A stretch of DNA of 64,000 nt. Source: Treponema sp. GTDB taxonomy: Bacteria > Spirochaetota > Spirochaetia > Treponematales > Breznakiellaceae. Shown one piece after another: positions 1 to 10,215 of the stretch; position 1 is the stretch's first letter, and each line of letters opens with the position of its first letter. The stretch is taken from the NCBI GenBank assembly GCA_009787775.1, contig WQSQ01000002.1, positions 1 through 64,000 of the forward strand, given 5' to 3'. The translations under genes were made by a program, and so were the position numbers. Under the pieces are notes generated by a model that saw only the letters and a list, made by a program, of their open reading frames with translations, did no database searches and had not been told where the DNA came from.

Positions 1-471
1 TGCGCGGGAGAGATAATTAACGAAATTGGATTTTATAATTACTCAGGTCTTAAAGGATATGCTCCTGAAGGCTGTACGGCTCTGACAACCGCTTTTATGG
101 GCGATACATATGATTACTGGAAAAAAGTAAAGGATGAAGGCAGGTATAACGAAGAAAAAAAATCACTTGCAGATAAAATTATTAGGGCTCTTTGCGTGAA
201 ATATCCGCAGACGGAAGGAAAGATCGATGTCATTGATATAGCGACTCCTTTAACATATGAACGCTACACTGGCGCTTACCGGGGCTCATGGATGAGCGTC
301 ATGAAACCGGGAGACAAAATGACAGGCGGCAGCGGTTTTGTTAAAAACACAGAGGGCCTTTATTTCGCAGGTCACAGGCTGATACCGCCAGGAGGACTGC
401 CTGTAGCTCTTGTCAGCGGACGAACCGTGGCGCAGCTTGTCTGCCGTCAGTTTGGCGTAACGTTTAAGTGA
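1..471 (+). CDS. C-terminal part of an FAD/NAD(P)-binding oxidoreductase (phytoene desaturase-like), truncated by window start
   Basis: Frame 1 is open from base 1; C-terminal motif LYFAGHRLIPPGGLPVALVSGRTVAQLV resembles the FAD-binding C-terminus of amine oxidase/CrtI-type proteins. Confidence 0.65.
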   Translation, partial: CAGEIINEIGFYNYSGLKGYAPEGCTALTTAFMGDTYDYWKKVKDEGRYNEEKKSLADKIIRALCVKYPQTEGKIDVIDIATPLTYERYTGAYRGSWMSVMKPGDKMTGGSGFVKNTEGLYFAGHRLIPPGGLPVALVSGRTVAQLVCRQFGVTFK

Positions 472-500
472 AAATTATATTATATGTATGTATTTGCGCG

Positions 501-1547
501 TTACAGAGAATGGTTCATGTTTTGGTTTTTCTCCGCTCCACGCTTTAACCTGTCATTAATCGCCTCTCCAAGACCTGTTTGGGGCGCTTCCTGTGCGAAG
601 ATGCGGGAAACGTTAAGATTATCAAGTTCATGAAGCGTTTCAAAAAGGCAGGAAGCAGCTTCGGACATATGTCCCGATTCAGAAAGCACTTTAACAGCAT
701 CGGGAAGCATCTGCGTTTTTGTTTGCGCGTCACGCCATGCGTTCCTTGTTAGCCCGTCAAAAAAAAGAAACACGCTTGTGTCATCATAGGGCCTACGGAT
801 TATATCATCACTTTTTAAAACATAAAGCGGAGTTTTTGGAGCGTAATGGCTCTTCATTTGCCCCGGTGATGTAAATTTCTCTGCTCCTTGCTCAATGATA
901 CACGATCCATCTACTGGACCAATCAAGTTTTCGATTGCCTCTCTCGGCGTACCGCCGGGACGCAGTATTTTTATTTTATCGCCTGTAATATCAAGCACTG
1001 TGGACTCAACTCCAATTCGCGCAGGACCGCCGTCAAGGATCATGTCTATTTTTTCTCCAAGACTATCACGGACATGTTCCGCTCTTGTCGGGCTTAATGA
1101 GCTAAAAAGATTTGCGCTTGGAGCCGCGACCGCTGTTCCGGAAAGAGAAATTAATTTTTGAGCCGCTTCATTGTCAGGAAAACGAATAGCCGCGGTTGAA
1201 AGACCTGCTGTTGCGATTCCAGGTATTCTTTCATTTTTAGGTAAAACAATGGACAGCGGTCCCGGCCAGAAATTTTCCGCAAGGAGAAAAACTGTTTTTC
1301 GCGTTTCCTTATTTATTAGCGAGAAATCCGCAACATTTTCAAGTGAGTTAATAAAAGCAATATGTATTATCAAAGGATCAAAATGAGGTCGCTTTTTAAC
1401 ATCAAAAATTTTCGCAAGCGCCAGGGGATTAAACGCGTCAGCGCCAAGACCGTAAACAGTTTCAGTAGGAAACGCGATTAACCCTCCTTCTTTAAGAATA
1501 TTTGCGCCCATTTCGAGAGATTCTTGTGTTACAGTGAGGAATTTCAT
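501..1547 (-). CDS. L-threonylcarbamoyladenylate synthase (Sua5/YwlC type with C-terminal domain)
   Basis: 348 aa; GGLIAFPTETVYGLGADAFN, KKRPHFDPLIIHI, GTAVAAPSANLFSSLSPT motifs. Confidence 0.93.
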   Translation of the reverse strand: MKFLTVTQESLEMGANILKEGGLIAFPTETVYGLGADAFNPLALAKIFDVKKRPHFDPLIIHIAFINSLENVADFSLINKETRKTVFLLAENFWPGPLSIVLPKNERIPGIATAGLSTAAIRFPDNEAAQKLISLSGTAVAAPSANLFSSLSPTRAEHVRDSLGEKIDMILDGGPARIGVESTVLDITGDKIKILRPGGTPREAIENLIGPVDGSCIIEQGAEKFTSPGQMKSHYAPKTPLYVLKSDDIIRRPYDDTSVFLFFDGLTRNAWRDAQTKTQMLPDAVKVLSESGHMSEAASCLFETLHELDNLNVSRIFAQEAPQTGLGEAINDRLKRGAEKNQNMNHSL

Positions 1548-1585
1548 GTTATTCTTATACTACTGTTGAGTTTTAATATATGCAA

Positions 1586-1641
1586 TTGAAGATGTTCCAA
1601 AACTTTCGAACCGAAGGTTCGCGCTTTTGGAACAAGCTCAA
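1586..1641. repeat. Long imperfect palindrome between tsaC/sua5 and nrdJ
   Basis: TTGAAGATGTTCCAAAACTTTCGAACC gaa GGTTCGCGCTTTTGGAACAAGCTCAA, ~25 bp stem. Confidence 0.8.
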
Positions 1642-1667
1642 TTATCCTTCATCAAAAGGATTAGGGA

Positions 1668-4600
1668 ATGAAAGTACAGAGAATTTTCACTAATCGGGAA
1701 GAAGACCCGTATTTTGGTGTTATTTGGGAGCGGCGTAAGAGTGAAATCCGTAATCCCAACGGTAAGACGATTTTTTCCGAAGACACAGTCATTGTGCCCG
1801 TTTTTTGGAGTCAGATTGCAGCAGATATTATCGCGCAGAAATACTTTCGTAAGGCAGGTGTTCCTAAAGATAAAATCTACGAATGGAAAAAATGGGTAAA
1901 ATCAGGAGATGATTCTAAAGATCCTGGCAATTCATTGCCTGAAGACGGCGCAGAACATGACAGCAGGCAGGTTTTCCACCGGCTTGCCTATACATGGCTT
2001 GAGTGGGGCAGACAGAAAAAGTATTTTGACAGTAAAGAGGATGAAAACGCCTTTTACGATGAAACCTGCTATATGCTCGCGCATCAGCTTGCCGCGCCAA
2101 ACAGCCCGCAGTGGTTTAACACGGGACTTAATTCTGTATACGGAATCGACGGCCCGGCTCAGGGACATTTCTATTTTGATGTTGATATAAACAAAGTGGT
2201 TAAATCCGACAGCGCATATAAAAGACCTCAGCCTCATGCCTGTTTTATACTTTCTGTTGACGATGATCTTGTAAACGATGGCGGCATCATGGATCTTATG
2301 ACCCGTGAAGCGCGTCTTTTTAAATACGGATCAGGCACAGGGTCCAATTTTTCCAATATCCGCGGAATGAACGAGACTCTCTCCGGCGGAGGAGTTTCTT
2401 CAGGGCTTTTATCTTTTTTAAGAGTCGGTGACCGCTCGGCTTCTTCGATTAAATCGGGCGGCACAACCCGCAGAGCCGCCAAAATGGTAACCCTCGATGT
2501 TGATCATCCCGATGTTGAAAAATATATCGGCTGGAAAGCCGGAGAAGAGCATAAAGTCGCTTCGATGGTAACAGGCTCCCTTATACTGAAGAAATATACT
2601 GACGCCCTGAAAAAGGCTTTGGCAGGTTTCCGCGGCCCTGAGCAGGACAGGTTTAACGCTGAAAAAAATCACGAACTTGCAATGGTTCTGCGCTCCGCAT
2701 TAGGTGATAAAATTCCTCCGTCCTTTCTTTACCAGCAGCTTCGCCGCCTTGAACAGGGTGATGATGAAGTTAACGCGAATCTGTATTCCACCGCGTGGGA
2801 CGATGAGGCGTACAATACCGTTTCCGGACAAAGTTCCAACAACAGCCTGCGCCTAAGCGATGATTTTATGCGTGCGGTGCAGGACGGCGCTGACTGGGAA
2901 CTTAAAAGCCGTACCGAAGGAAAAACGGTAAAGTCTGTTAAAGCGCGCAAATTGTGGAATGATATAGCGAAAACAAGCTGGCAATGCGCCGATCCGGGAC
3001 TTCAGTATCACACAACAATTAACGACTGGCATACCTGCCCCGCGGGAGGCGAGATTCGCGCTTCCAACCCCTGCTCTGAGTATATGTTTCTTGATGACAC
3101 AGCCTGCAATCTTGCGTCAATAAATCTTGCCGCGCTTTACGATAACAAAAATAAAACATTTAATGTTAACGGATACCTTCACGCAATTGATGTCTGGACA
3201 ACGATTCTTGAAATCTCCGTTGTTATGGCGCAGTTCCCTTCCCCGCGAATCGCGGAATTATCCTATCAGTACCGCACGCTCGGCCTTGGTTACGCCAATT
3301 TGGGAACTCTTCTTATGATTATGGGGCTTGCCTATGATTCGCAGGAAGGCCGCTCTGTCGCAGCTTCTCTTTCAGCGCTTCTTTCAGGAGAAGCATACGC
3401 GCAGTCCGCGCGTATGGCAAAGGAACACGGCTCATTCTTGCGTTACGATGAAAACGCAGAAAACATGCTGCGCGTTATCCGCAACCACAGGCGCGCTGTG
3501 AACAACGCGCCTGACAGCGAATATGAAGGGCTTCACACAATTCCTGCGGGAATCGATCCCGCTTTTTGTCCTCCTTATTTACTGGACGCGGCGAAAGCAG
3601 CATGGGACAGAGCGCTTGATTTAGGAAAGGAAAGCGGTTACCGCAATGCCCAGGTTACCGCAATCGCGCCTACAGGAACTATCGGTTTATTGATGGATTG
3701 CGACACAACAGGAATTGAACCTGATTTCGCTCTTGTTAAATTTAAAAAGCTCGCAGGCGGCGGCTATTTTAAAATTATTAATCATTCGGTGCCACCCGCG
3801 CTTGCAAGCCTTGGTTACTCTGTGTCCGCAATAGAAGAGATTACCGCTTATGCGACAGGCAGGAAAACTTTAAAAAACGCGCCTGCGATTAATCATGAAA
3901 CGCTTAAAGCAAAAGGTTTTACGCCTGCTGTTTTAGACGCTGTGGAAGATGCCGTAAAAACAACTCTTAACCTTGAAAGCGTTTTTAATGCATATATACT
4001 CGGAAAGGAGTTTATTGAGGAAAACCTTGGATTACCGGAATCCACATGGTCGCTTCATGGATTTAATTTACTCAATCATCTTGGCTTTACAAATAAAAAT
4101 ATTGAGGACGCCGAGCTTTACGCCTGCGGTACAATGGGTCTTGAAGGCGCGCCCTCTCTAAAAACGGAGCATTACCCTGTATTTGACACAGCCGCTCCGT
4201 CAGGAAAAAACGGCAAACGTTCAATACCTTGGACAGCACACATCGGAATGATGGCGGCTGTTCAGCCTTTTATTTCCGGAGCGATTTCCAAAACAATCAA
4301 TATGCCAAACAGCGCAAATTACGATGATGTAAAAGGCGCGTATATGCTTTCATGGAAAAGTGGTCTTAAGGCCGTAGCGCTGTACCGCGACGGTTCCAAA
4401 CTTTCACAGCCCCTTAATACATTCGCTCCTGGAACAGATCCGCTGGCTGACACAATCCTCAAAGTAGAGAAAGGGCTTGAATATCCTCCTTTCCTGCTTG
4501 ATAAAAAGAAAACCGCTTCAAGCAGAGGTTTTCGTAAGCCTCTGCCTAACCGCAGGCTGGGTTACACTCAAAAAGCGAAGATCGGCGGCCACTCAATTTT

Positions 4601-5342
4601 TATCAGGACAGGCGAATACGAAGACGGAAGCCTTGGAGAAATTTTCCTTGATATGCACAAGGAGGGCGCTGCGTTTCGCAGTCTTTTGAACAGCTTCGCG
4701 ATTACAGTTTCCCTGGGGCTCCAGTACGGAGTCCCTCTGGAAGAATATGTTGACGCGTTTACATTCAGCCGCTTTGAACCTAACGGCATTGTACAGGGTC
4801 ATGATTATGTGAAGATGGCGACAAGCGTTATTGATTATGTCTTCCGCGACCTTGCGATCAGCTATCTGAAACGAAGTGACCTTGGACAGGTAAAACCAGA
4901 AGATCTGATTTCTACAGCGACAAAGAACGAAGCTGAACCCAAACCTCGCGTTGAAAGAAAAAGTCCTGCAGGCTTCAAACCGGCAGTCGGCAAAACCGTT
5001 AAAACTCAGCAGCCTGTAGACGGCAGCGAACATATAATCAATGATGCGCACTCTTCCTCCGGACGATTTTCGGATATTGCGGAGCAGGGCAGTATAGTAA
5101 AATCTTCAACCGGCTCTTCGTCGGAGAATGTCCCGTTAGCCCCGCAGGCGGCTTTGCCGAAATCGCAGGCAGCGGCAGCGGAAGAATCGTATTCACGGGA
5201 GAGCGAAGTTATAAAAATTGTCCAGGCTCGCATCAAAGGTTATGAGGGAGACCCTTGTTCTTCATGCGGATCATTTACGCTTGTCAGAAACGGAACATGC
5301 ATGAAATGCGATACCTGCGGAAGCACAACCGGTTGTTCGTAA
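1668..5342 (+). CDS. nrdJ: Vitamin B12-dependent (class II) ribonucleotide reductase
   Basis: 1224 aa; [62 protein letters not shown]-terminal [18 protein letters not shown] tail. Confidence 0.96.
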   Translation: MKVQRIFTNREEDPYFGVIWERRKSEIRNPNGKTIFSEDTVIVPVFWSQIAADIIAQKYFRKAGVPKDKIYEWKKWVKSGDDSKDPGNSLPEDGAEHDSRQVFHRLAYTWLEWGRQKKYFDSKEDENAFYDETCYMLAHQLAAPNSPQWFNTGLNSVYGIDGPAQGHFYFDVDINKVVKSDSAYKRPQPHACFILSVDDDLVNDGGIMDLMTREARLFKYGSGTGSNFSNIRGMNETLSGGGVSSGLLSFLRVGDRSASSIKSGGTTRRAAKMVTLDVDHPDVEKYIGWKAGEEHKVASMVTGSLILKKYTDALKKALAGFRGPEQDRFNAEKNHELAMVLRSALGDKIPPSFLYQQLRRLEQGDDEVNANLYSTAWDDEAYNTVSGQSSNNSLRLSDDFMRAVQDGADWELKSRTEGKTVKSVKARKLWNDIAKTSWQCADPGLQYHTTINDWHTCPAGGEIRASNPCSEYMFLDDTACNLASINLAALYDNKNKTFNVNGYLHAIDVWTTILEISVVMAQFPSPRIAELSYQYRTLGLGYANLGTLLMIMGLAYDSQEGRSVAASLSALLSGEAYAQSARMAKEHGSFLRYDENAENMLRVIRNHRRAVNNAPDSEYEGLHTIPAGIDPAFCPPYLLDAAKAAWDRALDLGKESGYRNAQVTAIAPTGTIGLLMDCDTTGIEPDFALVKFKKLAGGGYFKIINHSVPPALASLGYSVSAIEEITAYATGRKTLKNAPAINHETLKAKGFTPAVLDAVEDAVKTTLNLESVFNAYILGKEFIEENLGLPESTWSLHGFNLLNHLGFTNKNIEDAELYACGTMGLEGAPSLKTEHYPVFDTAAPSGKNGKRSIPWTAHIGMMAAVQPFISGAISKTINMPNSANYDDVKGAYMLSWKSGLKAVALYRDGSKLSQPLNTFAPGTDPLADTILKVEKGLEYPPFLLDKKKTASSRGFRKPLPNRRLGYTQKAKIGGHSIFIRTGEYEDGSLGEIFLDMHKEGAAFRSLLNSFAITVSLGLQYGVPLEEYVDAFTFSRFEPNGIVQGHDYVKMATSVIDYVFRDLAISYLKRSDLGQVKPEDLISTATKNEAEPKPRVERKSPAGFKPAVGKTVKTQQPVDGSEHIINDAHSSSGRFSDIAEQGSIVKSSTGSSSENVPLAPQAALPKSQAAAAEESYSRESEVIKIVQARIKGYEGDPCSSCGSFTLVRNGTCMKCDTCGSTTGCS

Positions 5343-5385
5343 GGCCATTTATAAGGTAGAATTATACAACGAGTTGTGCCAATTT

Positions 5386-6495
5386 ATGATAAATATATTT
5401 TATGCGACATTTATTCCCGGCTTGCAGAGCCTTATTGCTGACGCAGTTAAAGAGCGTCTTTCTGATGTAAGGATACACAAGCTTCTTGACGGCGCTGTCC
5501 TTTTTGAGACGCTAATCAGCTACGATAAACTTAATCTCTGCTGTTTTAATAATATTTTCGAGGTAATAAACATTCTGGATAGTTCACAGGAGATTTCCGC
5601 GGAATCTAATGATAGTACAGAGATAATTTTAGAGAAACATATAGAATATTTTTTAAGGTATACGGAAGGAAAACCCCTGTGCAGTTCCGCGGTTAATACA
5701 GAACCAATTGTAAATAACAATAAAAAGTTTAATACATTTCGGATTGTTGTTTCCAATGAAAACGTTCCCGCGTCTATAGACGAAGAACTCCGTACGGAGG
5801 CGGAGAAAGCAATTTCCGGCCTTTCCGGCCTTAAAGTCAACCGCGCGCTGCCTGATACAGAGTTTTGGTTTTTGTACAGAAACGAAGTCAAATCACAGGG
5901 GCAGAGTTTCTCTGTTTTCATGAAACGGCTTACCCTGCACCCCTCATGGGAAAAAACCCTGCACAAGGGAGAGCTGCCTCCTCCTCTCGCGTGGGCATTG
6001 TGCCGCCTTGCTTCTCTTTCTTATAATGATGCTGTCCTTGATCCTTTCTGCGGATACGGTTCAATTCCCGAAGCGGCAATGAAATATTTTCACATAACAG
6101 AATTCCATGCAAATGATAATGACAGGCAGGTTGTTTCATATACCGCGGAACGGTTTAAAAAACGGAAAATCAGCAGTTTTTTCCTGCATAACGGCGATTA
6201 CAGCAAGCTGCCATTATTTATCGAAGAGAAAAGCATTGACGCGATTATCACAGACCCGCCGTGGGGGCAGTACAAAGATATTGCTGACAGCGGTTTTTTA
6301 AAAAAAATGTTTAATGTGTTTTACAGGCTCCTTAAGGGAAGCGGGAGAGCGGTTGTACTGTATACAGATGATGACAAATTAATAAAAGCGGCTGAATCAA
6401 GCTTCATTTTGCAGGAAAGTATTCCGATTTTACTTTCAGGCAGAAAAGCTGTGATTTATGTGTTCGCGAAGAAACTCAAAGCAGTTTCAGGCTGA
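5386..6495 (+). CDS. Putative SAM-dependent methyltransferase, UPF0020/THUMP-like RNA methylase type
   Basis: AVLDPFCGYGSIPEAA and IITDPPWGQY motifs; likely ATG at 5386 within the ORF called from 5374. Confidence 0.75.
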   Translation: MINIFYATFIPGLQSLIADAVKERLSDVRIHKLLDGAVLFETLISYDKLNLCCFNNIFEVINILDSSQEISAESNDSTEIILEKHIEYFLRYTEGKPLCSSAVNTEPIVNNNKKFNTFRIVVSNENVPASIDEELRTEAEKAISGLSGLKVNRALPDTEFWFLYRNEVKSQGQSFSVFMKRLTLHPSWEKTLHKGELPPPLAWALCRLASLSYNDAVLDPFCGYGSIPEAAMKYFHITEFHANDNDRQVVSYTAERFKKRKISSFFLHNGDYSKLPLFIEEKSIDAIITDPPWGQYKDIADSGFLKKMFNVFYRLLKGSGRAVVLYTDDDKLIKAAESSFILQESIPILLSGRKAVIYVFAKKLKAVSG

Positions 6496-6547
6496 AATCA
6501 CGGTCAATTCCATTAAAATTGTAGTTATATGGCTTTTAACAGATAGT

Positions 6548-6662
6548 CTTGTACAATGTTTTATATTAAGCTTGTACAATGTTTTGTACCAGGCTTGTAC
6601 AACAGGCTGTAATAGCCTTGTACAACATGTTGTAGTAGCCTTGTACAAAGATTTGTATTATT
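6548..6662. repeat. Tandem array, 5 copies, exact 23-bp period, 9-nt invariant core CTTGTACAA
   Basis: CTTGTACAA begins at 6548, 6571, 6594, 6617 and 6640; the remaining 14 nt are semi-variable. Confidence 0.95.
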
Positions 6663-6745
6663 TCAGTTAATCCCTATTCGCTCCGCATTGATATAAATGT
6701 GTTTTTGCGTTATATTGTTCTTATGTTTGAGCCGGGGATAGTAAT

Positions 6746-7402
6746 TTGAAGCTAAGATGGTTATTGTTTATCGCCTTTATTATATTTACTGTCGGGAGTG
6801 TTTATTCGCAGCAGGAGCTTATTATCGGTTCGTTTTTACAGGGTAATTTGGCTTCCGATAAGGAGATTTGGTACAGCGTAACGGCGGCTCAAAACGGTCT
6901 TTTGGTTGTGCAGACTGACGGCGATACTGATACTTTCCTGAAAGCCTATGATGCCGGTATGAATTTGATCGCTGAAAATGACGACGGGCCCAATGAACTG
7001 AATGCCAGCATTATATTATCAGTAAAACGCGGTAATACTTATTTTTTTTGTTTAACCGGTTACGACGGCATTATAAGCGGACTGTACAGTATATCCGCTT
7101 CTTATCTGCCTGTAACACAATTAAACGCAGGGAGTTCCTGCAGCGGAAATATTACAGACTGGTATTATAATTTTTTTATTTTTACAGCTTCGCGGAGCGG
7201 TACTCTTACAATTGAGACATCAGGCAGTACGGATACTTATCTGTATTTATACAATGAAGATTTGCAATTTTTGGATTATAATGACGATGGGGCCGGATTT
7301 CCAAATGATAGAATCGTAATAGAGGTTATATCAGGAAGAACATATTACATTGAACTTGGTGCATATGAATTCGGTCCGTATACTGTTTCTGCGTATTTAT
7401 AA
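6746..7402 (+). CDS. Secreted protein with two PPC-like beta-sandwich repeats
   Basis: Signal peptide; repeated GSFLQGNL..EIWYSVTAAQNGLLVVQTDGDTDTFLKAYD..AENDDGPN; TTG start. Confidence 0.7.
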   Translation: MKLRWLLFIAFIIFTVGSVYSQQELIIGSFLQGNLASDKEIWYSVTAAQNGLLVVQTDGDTDTFLKAYDAGMNLIAENDDGPNELNASIILSVKRGNTYFFCLTGYDGIISGLYSISASYLPVTQLNAGSSCSGNITDWYYNFFIFTASRSGTLTIETSGSTDTYLYLYNEDLQFLDYNDDGAGFPNDRIVIEVISGRTYYIELGAYEFGPYTVSAYL

Positions 7403-7431
7403 AAAAAATATTAATAATTAAGGAGAACAAC

Positions 7432-8718
7432 ATGAGGAAATTTTTTTGTCTAATTGCTATTCTGGTGTTTTTTGCAATAGGGAGCGTTTTTGCACAAACC
7501 ACACAGGAACTGCGTATCGGCTCGTTTTTATCGGGTAATTTAAGCCGCAGCCAGGAAATATGGTACAGCGTAAGGACAACCCAGACATGTATTTTATCTG
7601 TAGAGACTGAAAGCAATATAGATACATATCTGGAAGCTTATACCGCGCAAAGGGTATTAATTACTGAAAACGATGACGGTCCCAATGGCCTGGATGCCCG
7701 TATTAATTTACTGGCACAGGCCAATACAACCTATCTTTTTAAACTAAGAGGTTTACACAGCGATGTCAGCGGTTCATTTAGGATTCTTGCTGACTCCAGA
7801 CCTATAACAGAACTGCGCATTGGAAGTCCTGTAAGCGGAAATATTACATCAGGCGGAGAATATATTTACAGTGTCCGCGCTACCCAAAACGGATATCTCA
7901 TAGTTGAAACATCCGGCGATACCGATACTTACCTTACAGCTTATGATGAGAATTACAATTGGCTGGCAGAAGATGACGACGGCGCAGGGTATCCGAATGC
8001 AAGGATAAGGCTTCAGGTATCAACCGGTAAGAATTATATTTTTGCTGTAAAAGGTTTTGGGGATTCAGGCGGCGCATATCGTATATCAGCGGCTTCTCAG
8101 GGATATCCTGCCGCTACCGCGCTCAATGTCGGATCATTCCTGAACGGAAATATTGCATTAAACGGCGAGTATTGGTACAGTGTCCGTGCCTCCCAGAGCG
8201 GGTTTATCACTGTTGAAACATCCGGTAACACAGATACTTACCTTACGGCTTATGATGATGGTTATAATGTAATAGGTTATGATGATGACAGCGCAGGGGG
8301 AGGAAATGCCAGGTTAAGGATTCAGGTCGCAGCAGGCGGAACTTATTATTTTCAGTTAAGAGGTTATAGTTCAGAAATAACCGGCTCATATCGTATACTG
8401 GCGAATTATCAAGCGTTTCCGACTCCGACTCCAATAACCGTTGGATCATTCATAAACGGAAATATTGAATACGAAGGAGAAATATGGTACAGCGTCAGGA
8501 CTACAAGAAGCGGCCGCCTTACAGTTGAGACTTCGGGCAGCACTGATACTGTTCTGGACGCTTACTCCAGCGATTATCAGCATATTGATCGCAATGATGA
8601 CAATGAAGACCTCAATGCCAGGATAGGGATTAATAACGTTAGCGCCAACACCACCTATATTTTCAGATTAACTTCTTTCGGTGCAGGGCCTTTCCGCATT
8701 TACGCAATCATGGAATAA
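7432..8718 (+). CDS. Secreted protein with four PPC-like repeats, paralogue of the upstream gene
   Basis: Signal peptide; four ~100-aa repeats IGSFLxGNIxxxxEIWYSVRxxQxGxLxVETSGxTDTYLxAYDxxxxxxxxDDDxxxxNARI. Confidence 0.78.
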   Translation: MRKFFCLIAILVFFAIGSVFAQTTQELRIGSFLSGNLSRSQEIWYSVRTTQTCILSVETESNIDTYLEAYTAQRVLITENDDGPNGLDARINLLAQANTTYLFKLRGLHSDVSGSFRILADSRPITELRIGSPVSGNITSGGEYIYSVRATQNGYLIVETSGDTDTYLTAYDENYNWLAEDDDGAGYPNARIRLQVSTGKNYIFAVKGFGDSGGAYRISAASQGYPAATALNVGSFLNGNIALNGEYWYSVRASQSGFITVETSGNTDTYLTAYDDGYNVIGYDDDSAGGGNARLRIQVAAGGTYYFQLRGYSSEITGSYRILANYQAFPTPTPITVGSFINGNIEYEGEIWYSVRTTRSGRLTVETSGSTDTVLDAYSSDYQHIDRNDDNEDLNARIGINNVSANTTYIFRLTSFGAGPFRIYAIME

Positions 8719-8723
8719 GAGGA

Positions 8724-9110
8724 TTATGCCGCGATATTAAATAATACTCCTGCGGCAGGCGCCGCGGGGGTATAAACGCTTACAGAGTATGCTGCTTTTA
8801 TCTGTTTTTGATATTGTTCAATTAAGGCATTAATCCTTGCTTCGTCGCTGTTTTCTGTATCGCTGATGTTCGCAGAGGTTTGGTTTTTAATTCTTGAAAG
8901 CTGTTCAATTAATGTATCAAGGATTTTTAACTTTGAGATGTTAACGCCTGTAGTGCCTTCCGGTGCCGGAGTGCCTGAAACATGTTTAAAGTGCGAGTAT
9001 ATTAGCATACCAGGCGCAACAGGGAGAGACGCTCTTCCCCCCACGGCTGACGCGCTTATCGCGTAACCCATGCTTGGAAAAGCCTGATGCGGTATGGCTC
9101 CGGTACTCAT
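8724..9110 (-). CDS. Hypothetical protein
   Basis: 128 aa ORF, no family recognised. Confidence 0.5.
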   Translation of the reverse strand: MSTGAIPHQAFPSMGYAISASAVGGRASLPVAPGMLIYSHFKHVSGTPAPEGTTGVNISKLKILDTLIEQLSRIKNQTSANISDTENSDEARINALIEQYQKQIKAAYSVSVYTPAAPAAGVLFNIAA

Positions 9111-9161
9111 ATAATATACTCCTGCTATGAATATCGGAATTACCTATTAATTTTTTAGTAA

Positions 9162-10211
9162 TTAACGGTGAAAAGTCCGCAATATGAACCACCGTAATTT
9201 ATCTGCGGCGTTAAAGGATTTATAGAGAAACTTATTGTAGACAATATCGTAAGTGCCGATATTTTCCATCAGAACGGGATTATATCCTTCCTTAAAACGA
9301 TGAAAGCCGTACCATGGATCTTTAGCGTCCGGATTTGGTCCGAGCGAACCCCACATATCAAAACAACTGCATTTGTTTTCATGGCCGTATTTTATTACTT
9401 CCCACATTATTAAATTAGACGCCATTACTTCCCGAAAAGCGTCGCTTGAGGCTCCGTAGGGATAATAGAGTTTACTGTTAAAAAGAAAGATAATCCAGGC
9501 AGCAAGAACCTGGCCGTTATATATTGCGTGAAATATATGCAGCATGCTGTTTGCTTTGCAGCCGATTGTTTCCCACATTGTGCGGTAATATTGCGGTGCA
9601 TGGGAATAAAAACGTTGCCGGGAAGTTGTTTCCTGCATTAGACGAATATAGGTTTCCATGCCGCTCTCTGATGTATCTTCGACAACCTGTACGCCCTTTT
9701 TTACCGCAAGGCGGACATTGTAACGGGTTTTACTTCTCAAATTATCAAAAAGTTCATCAATTCCTGGAGTCAGATCAAGGTGAAAATTATATTTTGTAAA
9801 TAGATTCTTTCCGTGTACTGCTCCGTTTTGCAGTAAAAAATTCCTTTCCTGTTCAAAACTATTTCTAATATTATTTATAACAGAGGACGTATCTGCCGGA
9901 TGCGCAACATTCGGTTCAAGTTTAATAAAAATTGCCTTTTGTCTGTATGCAAACTCTTTTAAAGCGTCCAACTGTTCTGAATCAGGCATACAGCCTTTGG
10001 GGATATAGCCGACGGTGCTGCCAATAAAGGGGATTTTATGAAAGGAAGCCTGAAAAGCGTTAATCATTTTATCATTTTCAAATAATCCGAAGCGCTCAAT
10101 ATTCTGCCCTGTTGTTTTTTTAAATTCGCCCCAATCATAGGATTGAAGCGGATGGGTAACAGCTTCGTCATAAATGTCTTTTTCGTTATCAGTAATAGAT
10201 CGAATTTGCAT
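9162..10211 (-). CDS. FemAB/FemX-like peptidyltransferase (GNAT-fold, peptidoglycan bridge family)
   Basis: PLQSYDWGEFKKTTGQ, YNVRLAVKKGVQV, YYPYGASSDAFREVMASNLIMWEVIKYG..CFDMWG motifs. Confidence 0.88.
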   Translation of the reverse strand: MQIRSITDNEKDIYDEAVTHPLQSYDWGEFKKTTGQNIERFGLFENDKMINAFQASFHKIPFIGSTVGYIPKGCMPDSEQLDALKEFAYRQKAIFIKLEPNVAHPADTSSVINNIRNSFEQERNFLLQNGAVHGKNLFTKYNFHLDLTPGIDELFDNLRSKTRYNVRLAVKKGVQVVEDTSESGMETYIRLMQETTSRQRFYSHAPQYYRTMWETIGCKANSMLHIFHAIYNGQVLAAWIIFLFNSKLYYPYGASSDAFREVMASNLIMWEVIKYGHENKCSCFDMWGSLGPNPDAKDPWYGFHRFKEGYNPVLMENIGTYDIVYNKFLYKSFNAADKLRWFILRTFHR

Positions 10212-10215
10212 AGCG

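Noticed and set aside
888-1386. Overlapping plus-strand ORFs (888-1097, 895-1161, 1171-1386)
   Set aside because: All are antisense to the well-supported Sua5/TsaC-type gene.
1548-1667. Cobalamin riboswitch upstream of the B12-dependent reductase
   Set aside because: No B12-box-like sequence seen; the region contains only the palindrome and is too short for a full riboswitch.
6458-6670. 70-aa ORF spanning array 1
   Set aside because: It overlaps the end of the methyltransferase gene and runs through the repeat; 23-bp units change frame each copy, so no protein repeat is produced. Likely spurious.
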